Shown piece after piece: positions 53,480 through 64,000 of a DNA stretch of 64,000 nt. The notes beneath the pieces are model-generated. The model made no database searches, was not told where the DNA came from, and was given only the letters and a program-made list of their open reading frames with translations. A program made the position numbers and the translations under genes. Numbering within the stretch: the stretch's first letter is position 1; each line of letters starts with the position of its first letter. Source of the DNA: Apostichopus japonicus (Eukaryota; Echinodermata; Holothuroidea; Aspidochirotida; Stichopodidae). The DNA lies in contig NC_092579.1 of the NCBI RefSeq assembly GCF_037975245.1, positions 9,605,001 to 9,669,000 of the forward strand, written 5' to 3'.

Positions 53480-56400
53480 GGATGCAAAAGAGAGTCTCGA
53501 TCATCAGCTCGTACAGTGCGCCGAGCCATCGCGCCACTGTATGGACTGAGATATTAGGCGGATTAACTAATACTTACAGCTCCCCGTGTAGGCACTTGCT
53601 GTAAAAGATCGGCAAAAGACGTCATCACCCGGGGTTCGAACCACGGATGCAAAAGAGAGTCTCGATCATCAGCTCGTACAGTGCGCCGAGCCATCGCGCC
53701 ACTGTATGGACTGAGATATTAGGCGGATTAATTTATACTTACAGCTCCCCGTGTAGGCACTTGCTGTAAAAGATCGGCAAAAGACGTCATCACCCGGGGT
53801 TCGAACCACGGATGCAAAAGAGAGTCTCGATCATCAGCTCGTACAGTGCGCCGAGCCATCGCGCCACTGTATGGACTGAGATATTAGGTGGATTAACTAA
53901 TACTTACAGCTCCCCGTGTAGGCACTCGGCAAAAGACGTCATCACCCGGGGTTCGAACCACGGATGCAAAAGAGAGTCTCGATCATCAGCTCGTACAGTG
54001 CGCCGAGCCATCGCGCCACTGTATGGACTGAGATATTAGGCGGATTAACTAATACTTACAGCTCCCCGTGTAGGCACTTGCTGTAAAAGATCGGCAAAAG
54101 ACGTCATCACCCGTGGTTCGAACCACGGATGCAAAAGAGAGTCTCGATCATCAGCTCGTACAGTGCGCCGAGCCATCGCGCCACTGTATGGACTGAGATA
54201 TTAGGCGGATTAACTAATACTTACAGCTCCCCGTGTAGGCACTTGCTGTAAAAGATCGGCAAAAGACGTCATCACTCGGGGTTCGAACCACGGATGCAAA
54301 AGAGAGTCTCGATCATCAGCTCGTACAGTGCGCCGAGCCATCGCGCCACTGTATGGACTGAGATATTAGGCGGATTAACTAATACTTACAGCTCCCCGTG
54401 TAGGCACTTGCTGTAAAAGATCGGCAAAAGACGTCATCACCCGGGGTTCGAACCACGGATGCAAAAGAGAGTCTCGATCATCAGCTCGTACAGTGCGCCG
54501 AGCCATCGCGCCACTGTATGGACTGAGATATTAGGCGGATTAATTAATACTTACAGCTCCCCGTGTAGGCACTTGCTGTAAAAGATCGGCAAAAGACGTC
54601 ATCACCCGGGGTTCGAACCACGGATGCAAAAGAGAGTCTCGATCATCAGCTCGTACAGTGCGCCGAGCCATCGCGCCACTGTATGGACTGAGATATTAAG
54701 CGGATTAATTAATACTTGGAGCTCCCCGTGTAGGCACTTGCTGTAAAAGATCGGCAAAAGACGTCATCACCCGGGGTTCGAACCACGGATGCAAAAGAGA
54801 GTCTCGATCATCAGCTCGTACAGTGCGCCGAGCCATCGCGCCACTGTATGGACTGAGATATTAGGCGGATTAACTAATACTTACAGCTCCCCGTGTAGGC
54901 ACTTGCTGTAAAAGATCGGCAAAAGACGTCATCACCCGGGGTTCGAACCACGGATGCAAAAGAGAGTCTCGATCATCAGCTCGTACAGTGCGCCGAGCCA
55001 TCGCGCCACTGTATGGACTGAGATATTAGGCGGATTAATTTATACTTACAGCTCCCCGTGTAGGCACTTGCTGTAAAAGATCGGCAAAAGACGTCATCAC
55101 CCGGGGTTCGAACCACGGATGCAAAAGAGAGTCTCGATCATCAGCTCGTACAGTGCGCCGAGCCATCGCGCCACTGTATGGACTGAGATATTAGGTGGAT
55201 TAACTAATACTTACAGCTCCCCGTGTAGGCACTCGGCAAACGACGTCATCACCCGGGGTTCGAACCACGGATGCAAAAGAGAGTCTCGATCATCAGCTCG
55301 TACAGTGCGCCGAGCCATCGCGCCACTGTATGGACTGAGATATTAGGCGGATTAACTAATACTTACAGCTCCCCGTGTAGGCACTTGCTGTAAAAGATCG
55401 GCAAAAGACGTCATCACCCGGGGTTCGAACCACGGATGCAAAAGAGAGTCTCGATCATCAGCTCGTACAGTGCGCCGAGCCATCGCGCCACTGTATGGAC
55501 TGAGATATTAGTCGGATTAATTAATACTTACAGCTCCCCGTGTAGGCACTTGCTGTAAAAGATCGGCAAAAGACGTCATCACCCGGGGTTCGAACCACGG
55601 ATGCAAAAGAGAGTCTCGATCATCAGCTCGTACAGTGCGCCGAGCCATCGCGCCACTGTATGGACTGAGATATTAGGTGGATTAACTAATACTTACAGCT
55701 CCCCGTGTAGGCACTCGGCAAAAGACGTCATCACCCGGGGTTCGAACCACGGATGCAAAAGAGAGTCTCGATCATCAGCTCGTACAGTGCGCCGAGCCAT
55801 CGCGCCACTGTATGGACTGAGATATTAGGCGGATTAACTAATACTTACAGCTCCCCGTGTAGGCACTTGCTGTAAAAGATCGGCAAAAGACGTCATCACC
55901 CGGGGTTCGAACCACGGATGCAAAAGAGAGTCTCGATCATCAGCTCGTACAGTGCGCCGAGCCATCGCGCCACTGTATGGACTGAGATATTAGGCGGATT
56001 AATTAATACTTACAGCTCCCCGTGTAGGCACTTGCTGTAAAAGATCGGCAAAAGACGTCATCACCCGGGGTTCGAACCACGGATGCAAAAGAGAGTCTCG
56101 ATCATCAGCTCGTACAGTGCGCCGAGCCATCGCGCCACTGTATGGACTGAGATATTAGGCGGATTAACTAATACTTACAGCTCCCCGTGTAGGCACTTGC
56201 TGTAAAAGATCGGCAAAAGACGTCATCACCCGGGGTTCGAACCACGGATGCAAAAGAGAGTCTCGATCATCAGCTCGTACAGTGCGCCGAGCCATCGCGC
56301 CACTGTATGGACTGAGATAATAGGCGGATTAATTAATACTTACAGCTCCCCGTGTAGGCACTTGCTGTAAAAGATCGGCAAAAGACGTCATCACCCGGGG

Positions 56401-58681
56401 TTCGAACCACGGAATCAAAAGAGAGTCTCGATCATCAGCTCGTACAGTGCGCCGAGCCATCGCGCCACTGTATGGACTGAGATATTAGGCGGATTAACTA
56501 ATACTTACAGCTCCCCGTGTAGGCACTTGCTGTAAAAGATCGGCAAAAGACGTCATCACTCGGGGTTCGAACCACGGATGCAAAAGAGAGTCTCGATCAT
56601 CAGCTCGTACAGTGCGCCGGGCCATCGCGCCACTGTATGGACTGAGATATTAGGCGGATTAATTAATACTTACAGCTCCCCGTGTAGGCACTCGGCAAAA
56701 GACGTCATCACCCGGGGTTCGAACCACGGATGCAAAAGAGAGTCTCGATCATCAGCTCGTACAGTGCGCCGAGCCATCGCGCCACTGTATGGACTGAGAT
56801 ATTAGGCGGATTAACTAATACTTACAGCTCCCCGTGTAGGCACTTGCTGTAAAAGATCGGCAAAAGACGTCATCACCCGGGGTTCGAACCACGGATGCAA
56901 AAGAGAGTCTCGATCATCAGCTCGTACAGTGCGCCGAGCCATCGCGCCACTGTATGGACTGCGATATTAGGTGGATTAACTAATACTTACAGCTCCCCGT
57001 GTAGGCACTTGCTGTAAAAGATCGGCAAAAGACGTCATCACCCGGGGTTCGAACCACGGATGCAAAAGAGAGTCTCGATCATCAGCTCGTACAGTGCGCC
57101 GAGCCATCGCGCCACTGTATGGACTGAGATATTAGGCGGATTAATTAATACTTACAGCTCCCCGTGTAGGCACTTGCTGTAAAAGATCGGCAAAAGACGT
57201 CATCACCCGGGGTTCGAACCACGGATGCAAAAGAGAGTCTCGATCATCAGCTCGTACAGTGCGCCGAGCCATCGCGCCACTGTATGGACTGAGATATTAG
57301 GCGGATTAACTAAAACTTACAGCTCCCCGTGTAGGCACTTGCTGTAAAAGATCGGCAAAAGACGTCATCACCCGGGGTTCGAACCACGGATGCAAAAGAG
57401 AGTCTCGATCATCAGCTCGTACAGTGCGCCGAGCCATCGCGCCACTGTATGGACTGAGATATTAGGCGGATTAACTAATACTTACAGCTCCCCGTGTAGG
57501 CACTTGCTGTAAAAGATCGGCAAAAGACGTCATCACCCGGGGTTCGAACCACGGATGCAAAAGAGAGTCTCGATCATCAGCTCGTACAGTGCGCCGAGCC
57601 ATCGCGCCACTGTATGGACTGAGATATTAGGTGGATTAACTAATACTTACAGCTCCCCGTGTAGGCACTCGGCAAAAGACGTCATCACCCGGGGTTCGAA
57701 CCACGGATGCAAAAGAGAGTCTCGATCATCAGCTCGTACAGTGCGCCGAGCCATCGCGCCACTGTATGGACTGAGATATTAGGCGGATTAACTAATACTT
57801 ACAGCTCCCCGTGTAGGCACTTGCTGTAAAAGATCGGCAAAAGACGTCATCACCCGGGGTTCGAACCACGGATGCAAAAGAGAGTCTCGATCATCAGCTC
57901 GTACAGTGCGCCGAGCCATCGCGCCACTGTATCTACTGAGATATTAGGCGGATTAACTAATACTTACAGCTCCCCGTGTAGGCACTTGCTGTAAAAGATC
58001 GGCAAAAGACGTCATCACCCGGGGTTCGAACCACGGATGCAAAAGAGAGTCTCGATCATCAGCTCGTACAGTGCGCCGAGCCATCGCGCCACTGTATGGA
58101 CTGAGATATTAGGTGGATTATCTAATACTTACAGCTCCCCGTGTAGGCACTCGGCAAAAGACGTCATCACCCGGGGTTCGAACCACGGATGCAAAAGAGA
58201 GTCTCGATCATCAGCTCGTACAGTGCGCCGAGCCATCGCGCCACTGTATGGACTGAGATATTAGGCGGATTAACTAATACTTACAGCTCCCCGTGTAGGC
58301 ACTTGCTGTAAAAGATCGGCAAAAGACGTCATCACCCGGGGTTCGAACCACGGATGCAAAAGAGAGTCTCGATCATCAGCTCGTACAGTGCGCCGAGCCA
58401 TCGCGCCACTGTATGGACTGAGATATTAGGCGGATTAACTAATACTTACAGCTCCCCGTGTAGGCACTTGCTGTAAAAGATCGGCAAAAGACGTCATCAC
58501 CCGGGGTTCGAACCACGGATGCAAAAGAGAGTCTCGATCATCAGCTCGTACAGTGCGCCGAGCCATCGCGCCACTGTATGGACTGAGATATTAGGCGGAT
58601 TAATTAATACTTACAGCTCCCCGTGTAGGCACTTGCTGTAAAAGATCGGCAAAAGACGTCATCACCCGGGGTTCGAACCAC

Positions 58682-59823
58682 GGATGCAAAAGAGAGTCTC
58701 GATCATCAGCTCGTACAGTGCGCCGAGCCATCGCGCCACTGTATGGACTGAGATATTAGGCGGATTAACTAATACTTACAGCTCCCCGTGTAGACACTTG
58801 CTGTAAAAGATCGGCAAAAGACGTCATCACCCGGGGTTCGAACCACGGATGCAAAAGAGAGTCTCGATCATCAGCTCGTACAGTGCGCCGAGCCATCGCG
58901 CCACTGCATGGACTGAGATATTAGGCGGATTAACTAATACTTACAGCTCCCCGTGTAGGCACTTGCTGTAAAAGGTCGGCAAAAGACGTCATCACCCGGG
59001 GTTCGAACCACGGATGCAAAAGAGAGTCTCGATCATCAGCTCGTACAGTGCGCCGAGCCATCGCGCCACTGTATGGACTGAGATATTAGGCGGATTAACT
59101 AATACTTACAGCTCCCCGTGTAGGCACTTGCTGTAAAAGATCGGCAAAAGACGTCATCACCCGGGCTTCGAACCACGGATGCAAAAGAGAGTCTCGATCA
59201 TCAGCTCGTACAGTGCGCCGAGCCATCGCGCCACTGCATGGACTGAGATATTAGGCGGATTAACTAATACTTACAGCTCCCCGTGTAGGCACCTCCTGTA
59301 AAAGATCGGCAAAAGACGTCATCACCCGGGGTTCGAACCACGGATGCAAAAGAGAGTCTCGATCATCAGCTCGTACGGTGCGCCGAGCCATCGCGCCACT
59401 GTATGGACTGAGATATTAGGTGGATTAACTAATACTTACAGCTCCCCGTGTAGGCACTCGGCAAAAGACGTCATCACCCGGGGTTCGAACCACGGATGAA
59501 AAAGAGAGTCTCGATCATCAGCTCGTACGGTGCGCCGAGCCATCGCGCCACTGCATGGACTGAGATATTAGGCGGATTAACTAATACTTACAGCTCCCCG
59601 TGTAGGCACTTGCTGTAAAAGATCGGCAAATGACGTCATCACCCGGGGTTCGAACCACGGATGCAAAAGAGAGTCTCGATCATCAGCTCGTACAGTGCGC
59701 CGAGCTATCGCGCCACTGCATGGACTGAGATATTAGGCGGATTAACTAATACTTACAGCTCCCCGTGTAGGCACTTGCTGTAAAAGATCGGCAAAAGACG
59801 TCATCACCCTGGGTTCGAACCAC
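58682..59823 (+). repeat. Cluster of seven unusually divergent monomers
   Basis: Seven consecutive units carry about fourteen private substitutions: tagacac, actgcatgg (four units), aaaggtcgg, cgggcttcg, cacctcctg, gtacggtgc (two units), ggatgaaaaag, aaatgacgtc, gagctatcg and ccctgggtt. Neighbouring units on both sides are near consensus. The unit at 59,342 is short (152 bp); ggatgaaaaag in the next unit introduces a stop in its shifted frame. The aaatgacgtcatc change creates a perfect tgacgtca palindrome. Confidence 0.85.
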
Positions 59824-62800
59824 GGATGCAAAAGAGAGTCTCGATCATCAGCTCGTACAGTGCGCCGAGCCATCGCGCCACTGTATGGACTGAGATATTA
59901 GGCGGATTAACTAATACTTACAGCTCCCCGTGTAGGCACTTGCTGTAAAAGATCGGCAAAAGACGTCATCACCCGGGGTTCGAACCACGGATGCAAAAGA
60001 GAGTCTCGATCATCAGCTCGTACAGTGCGCCGAGCCATCGCGCCACTGTATGGACTGAGATATTAGGCGGATTAACTAATACTTACAGCTCCCCGTGTAG
60101 GCACTTGCTGTAAAAGATCGGCAAAAGACGTCATCACCCGGGGTTCGAACCACGGATGCAAAAGAGAGTCTCGATCATCAGCTCGTACAGTGCGCCGAGC
60201 CATCGCGCCACTGTATGGACTGAGATATTAGGCGGATTAACTAATACTTACAGCTCCCCGTGTAGGCACTTGCTGTAAAAGATCGGCAAAAGACGTCATC
60301 ACCCGGGGTTCGAACCACGGATGCAAAAGAGAGTCTCGATCATCAGCTCGTACAGTGCGCCGAGCCATCGCGCCACTGTATGGACTGAGATATTAAGCGG
60401 ATTAATTAATACTTGGAGCTCCCCGTGTAGGCACTTGCTGTAAAAGATCGGCAAAAGACGTCATCACCCGGGGTTCGAACCACGGATGCAAAAGAGAGTC
60501 TCGATCATCAGCTCGTACAGTGCGCCGAGCCATCGCGCCACTGTATGGACTGAGATATTAGGCGGATTAACTAATACTTACAGCTCCCCGTGTAGGCACT
60601 TGCTGTAAAAGATCGGCAAAAGACGTCATCACCCGGGGTTCGAACCACGGATGCAAAAGAGAGTCTCGATCATCAGCTCGTACAGTGCGCCGAGCCATCG
60701 CGCCACTGTATGGACTGAGATATTAGGCGGATTAATTTATACTTACAGCTCCCCGTGTAGGCACTTGCTGTAAAAGATCGGCAAAAGACGTCATCACCCG
60801 GGGTTCGAACCACGGATGCAAAAGAGAGTCTCGATCATCAGCTCGTACAGTGCGCCGAGCCATCGCGCCACTGTATGGACTGAGATATTAGGTGGATTAA
60901 CTAATACTTACAGCTCCCCGTGTAGGCACTCGGCAAAAGACGTCATCACCCGGGGTTCGAACCACGGATGCAAAAGAGAGTCTCGATCATCAGCTCGTAC
61001 AGTGCGCCGAGCCATCGCGCCACTGTATGGACTGAGATATTAGGCGGATTAACTAATACTTACAGCTCCCCGTGTAGGCACTTGCTGTAAAAGATCGGCA
61101 AAAGACGTCATCACCCGGGGTTCGAACCACGGATGCAAAAGAGAGTCTCGATCATCAGCTCGTACAGTGCGCCGAGCCATCGCGCCACTGTATGGACTGA
61201 GATATTAGTCGGATTAATTAATACTTACAGCTCCCCGTGTAGGCACTTGCTGTAAAAGATCGGCAAAAGACGTCATCACCCGGGGTTCGAACCACGGATG
61301 CAAAAGAGAGTCTCGATCATCAGCTCGTACAGTGCGCCGAGCCATCGCGCCACTGTATGGACTGAGATATTAGGTGGATTAACTAATACTTACAGCTCCC
61401 CGTGTAGGCACTCGGCAAAAGACGTCATCACCCGGGGTTCGAACCACGGATGCAAAAGAGAGTCTCGATCATCAGCTCGTACAGTGCGCCGAGCCATCGC
61501 GCCACTGTATGGACTGAGATATTAGGCGGATTAACTAATACTTACAGCTCCCCGTGTAGGCACTTGCTGTAAAAGATCGGCAAAAGACGTCATCACCCGG
61601 GGTTCGAACCACGGATGCAAAAGAGAGTCTCGATCATCAGCTCGTACAGTGCGCCGAGCCATCGCGCCACTGTATGGACTGAGATATTAGGCGGATTAAT
61701 TAATACTTACAGCTCCCCGTGTAGGCACTTGCTGTAAAAGATCGGCAAAAGACGTCATCACCCGGGGTTCGAACCACGGATGCAAAAGAGAGTCTCGATC
61801 ATCAGCTCGTACAGTGCGCCGAGCCATCGCGCCACTGTATGGACTGAGATATTAGGCGGATTAACTAATACTTACAGCTCCCCGTGTAGGCACTTGCTGT
61901 AAAAGATCGGCAAAAGACGTCATCACCCGGGGTTCGAACCACGGATGCAAAAGAGAGTCTCGATCATCAGCTCGTACAGTGCGCCGAGCCATCGCGCCAC
62001 TGTATGGACTGAGATAATAGGCGGATTAATTAATACTTACAGCTCCCCGTGTAGGCACTTGCTGTAAAAGATCGGCAAAAGACGTCATCACCCGGGGTTC
62101 GAACCACGGAATCAAAAGAGAGTCTCGATCATCAGCTCGTACAGTGCGCCGAGCCATCGCGCCACTGTATGGACTGAGATATTAGGCGGATTAACTAATA
62201 CTTACAGCTCCCCGTGTAGGCACTTGCTGTAAAAGATCGGCAAAAGACGTCATCACTCGGGGTTCGAACCACGGATGCAAAAGAGAGTCTCGATCATCAG
62301 CTCGTACAGTGCGCCGAGCCATCGCGCCACTGTATGGACTGAGATATTAGGCGGATTAATTAATACTTACAGCTCCCCGTGTAGGCACTCGGCAAAAGAC
62401 GTCATCACCCGGGGTTCGAACCACGGATGCAAAAGAGAGTCTCGATCATCAGCTCGTACAGTGCGCCGAGCCATCGCGCCACTGTATGGACTGAGATATT
62501 AGGCGGATTAACTAATACTTACAGCTCCCCGTGTAGGCACTTGCTGTAAAAGATCGGCAAAAGACGTCATCACCCGGGGTTCGAACCACGGATGCAAAAG
62601 AGAGTCTCGATCATCAGCTCGTACAGTGCGCCGAGCCATCGCGCCACTGTATGGACTGCGATATTAGGTGGATTAACTAATACTTACAGCTCCCCGTGTA
62701 GGCACTTGCTGTAAAAGATCGGCAAAAGACGTCATCACCCGGGGTTCGAACCACGGATGCAAAAGAGAGTCTCGATCATCAGCTCGTACAGTGCGCCGAG

Positions 62801-63896
62801 CCATCGCGCCACTGTATGGACTGAGATATTAGGCGGATTAATTAATACTTACAGCTCCCCGTGTAGGCACTTGCTGTAAAAGATCGGCAAAAGACGTCAT
62901 CACCCGGGGTTCGAACCACGGATGCAAAAGAGAGTCTCGATCATCAGCTCGTACAGTGCGCCGAGCCATCGCGCCACTGTATGGACTGAGATATTAGGCG
63001 GATTAACTAAAACTTACAGCTCCCCGTGTAGGCACTTGCTGTAAAAGATCGGCAAAAGACGTCATCACCCGGGGTTCGAACCACGGATGCAAAAGAGAGT
63101 CTCGATCATCAGCTCGTACAGTGCGCCGAGCCATCGCGCCACTGTATGGACTGAGATATTAGGCGGATTAACTAATACTTACAGCTCCCCGTGTAGGCAC
63201 TTGCTGTAAAAGATCGGCAAAAGACGTCATCACCCGGGGTTCGAACCACGGATGCAAAAGAGAGTCTCGATCATCAGCTCGTACAGTGCGCCGAGCCATC
63301 GCGCCACTGTATGGACTGAGATATTAGGTGGATTAACTAATACTTACAGCTCCCCGTGTAGGCACTCGGCAAAAGACGTCATCACCCGGGGTTCGAACCA
63401 CGGATGCAAAAAAGAGTCTCGATCATCAGCTCGTACAGTGCGCCGAGCCATCGCGCCACTGTATGGACTGAGATATTAGGCGGATTAACTAATACTTACA
63501 GCTCCCCGTGTAGGCACTTGCTGTAAAAGATCGGCAAAAGACGTCATCACCCGGGGTTCGAACCACGGATGCAAAAGAGAGTCTCGATCATCAGCTCGTA
63601 CAGTGCGCCGAGCCATCGCGCCACTGTATGGACTGAGATATTAGGCGGATTAACTAATACTTACAGCTCCCCGTGTAGGCACTTGCTGTAAAAGATCGGC
63701 AAAAGACGTCATCACCCGGGGTTCGAACCACGGATGCAAAAGAGAGTCTCGATCATCAGCTCGTACAGTGCGCCGAGCCATCGCGCCACTGTATGGACTG
63801 AGATATTAGGCGGATTAACTAATACTTACAGCTCCCCGTGTAGGCACTTGCTGTAAAAGATCGGCAAAAGACGTCATCACCCGGGGTTCGAACCAC

Positions 63897-64000
63897 GGAT
63901 GCAAAAGAGAGTCTCGATCATCAGCTCGTACAGTGCGCCGAGCCATCGCGCCACTGTATCTACTGAGATATTAGGCGGATTAACTAATACTTACAGCTCC
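63897..64000 (+). repeat. Partial monomer at right edge
   Basis: The first 104 bp of a unit, carrying the gtatctactg variant and truncated by the window, show that the array continues to the right. Confidence 0.98.

Larger units (their letters stand above)
496..63401 (+). repeat. Short-monomer subfamily (152 bp, 68 copies interspersed)
   Basis: These units read ggcactcggcaaaag where long units read ggcacttgctg...gatcggcaaaag, a 13 bp loss. Unit starts: 496, 2793, 4430, 5570, 5887, 6204, 6851, 7333, 8640, 8957, 9604, 10416, 11063, 11545, 11862, 12509, 13321, 13968, 17090, 17902, 18549, 21671, 22153, 22635, 25209, 25691, 26173, 26986, 27796, 28938, 29911, 32041, 32688, 33993, 35630, 37102 (151 bp), 38408, 38725, 40362, 40679, 42481, 44118, 44930, 45247, 46059, 46541, 47188, 47505, 48317, 48634, 49281, 49928, 50905, 51222, 51869, 52351, 52998, 53810, 55117, 55599, 56576, 57553, 58035, 59342, 60814, 61296, 62273, 63250. 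Most carry ggtgga at offset 82. Exceptions include 5570, 6204, 7333, 8640, 8957, 11545, 11862 and 26986, so deletion and marker have been partly uncoupled. The loss removes the in-frame TAA and shifts frame, opening a 75-codon frame into the next unit in 64 of 68 cases. Confidence 0.97.
1..64000. repeat. Tandem satellite array, 165 bp basic monomer, whole window
   Basis: Every base belongs to a head-to-tail array whose unit starts ggatgcaaaag and ends ttcgaaccac. Adjacent units usually differ at only a few bases. Walking unit starts from base 1 gives 392 complete units and one partial: 315 of 165 bp, 67 of 152 bp, one of 151 bp, six of 163 bp, two of 166 bp and one 276 bp composite, summing to the window length. 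The orientation is uniform except for one 85 bp inverted insert near 23.9 kb. The monomer is about 52% G+C, with 12 CpG against about 11 expected. A period near 165 bp is close to one nucleosome plus linker, as in many eukaryotic centromeric satellites; a centromeric role here is inference only. No flanking unique DNA is present, so array length, chromosome position and species cannot be read from the window. Confidence 0.99.
54622..64000 (+). repeat. Higher-order block, 5,697 bp period, second copy cut by window edge
   Basis: Shared markers at constant 5,697 bp include acttggagc (54,714 and 60,411), ttaatttatac (55,037 and 60,734), ttagtcgg (55,508 and 61,205), gataatagg (56,316 and 62,013), ggaatcaaaag (56,411 and 62,108), tcactcgggg (56,556 and 62,253), actgcgatatt (56,959 and 62,656) and actaaaactt (57,310 and 63,007). 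Short units 55,117/55,599/56,576/57,553 match 60,814/61,296/62,273/63,250. The variant gtatctactg lies 6,027 bp apart (57,928 and 63,955), so copy 2 has gained, or copy 1 lost, 330 bp (two monomers). Private changes include aaacgacg (55,238) and gccgggcc (56,617) in copy 1 and caaaaaagag near 63,407 in copy 2. Confidence 0.93.

Noticed and set aside
59626-59640. CRE-like tgacgtca site
   Set aside because: A single private substitution creates it in one monomer; the normal unit reads agacgtca. There is no sign of regulatory use.
498-63479. Sixty-four near-identical 75-codon open frames starting ATGCAAAAG, each opening in a short monomer
   Set aside because: Each arises because the 13 bp deletion removes the in-frame TAA and shifts frame into the next unit. 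They appear only where a short unit is present, in lockstep with the repeat. The peptide is a by-product with no recognisable domain, no coding-type substitution pattern that I can see, and no gene context.
1-64000. CRISPR array
   Set aside because: There are no unique spacers. The whole 165 bp unit repeats, including the portions that would have to be spacers, and unit length is far above CRISPR repeat-spacer periods.
1-64000. rDNA or 5S-type repeat
   Set aside because: No rRNA-like sequence is recognisable in the 165 bp unit, and there is no conserved gene plus variable spacer layout; variation is spread over the unit.

Overview
The whole 64 kb window is one uninterrupted head-to-tail satellite DNA array. 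No unique sequence, protein-coding gene, rRNA or canonical tRNA gene, transposon or CRISPR array is visible, and both edges cut through the array. An array this long, with near-identical monomers and nested block duplications, points to a eukaryotic chromosome (centromeric, pericentromeric, subtelomeric or B-chromosome heterochromatin) assembled from long reads. I do not recognise the species or a named satellite family. The consensus monomer has 85 G+C in 165 bases (about 52%). It has 12 CpG against about 11 expected, so there is no CpG depletion.

The basic unit is 165 bp. Walking the repeated start ggatgc from base 1, the window resolves into 392 complete units plus a 104 bp partial: 315 units of 165 bp, 67 of 152 bp, one of 151 bp, six of 163 bp, two of 166 bp and one 276 bp composite. 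These lengths sum exactly to 64,000. The 152 bp form lacks 13 bp at monomer offset about 116-129. Short units are never adjacent to each other.

Blocks of several monomers carrying shared private variants recur at fixed larger distances: 2,297 bp (1-4.4 kb), 2,905 bp (8.4-14.2 kb), 4,581 bp (12.0-21.2 kb), 3,538 bp (21.3-27.0 kb), 2,115 bp (27.5-30.4 kb), 2,612 and 3,589 bp (30.6-36.3 kb), 1,954 bp (38.4-42.3 kb), 2,258, 2,588 and 5,810 bp (44.9-53.2 kb), and 5,697 bp (54.6 kb to the right edge). This is an irregular, nested higher-order organisation produced by successive segmental duplication and unequal exchange.

Two features stand out. First, read on the minus strand across each monomer junction, the sequence carries an A-box-like element, a good B-box match, tRNA-arm-like hairpins and a downstream TTTT, which suggests the satellite contains a degenerate tRNA-like or Pol III-type module. 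Second, at 23,862-23,946 an 85 bp copy of just that module is inserted in reverse orientation and flanked by a 26 bp direct duplication. This is the only orientation change in the window. The many 75-codon open frames are by-products of the 13 bp deletion and are not genes.
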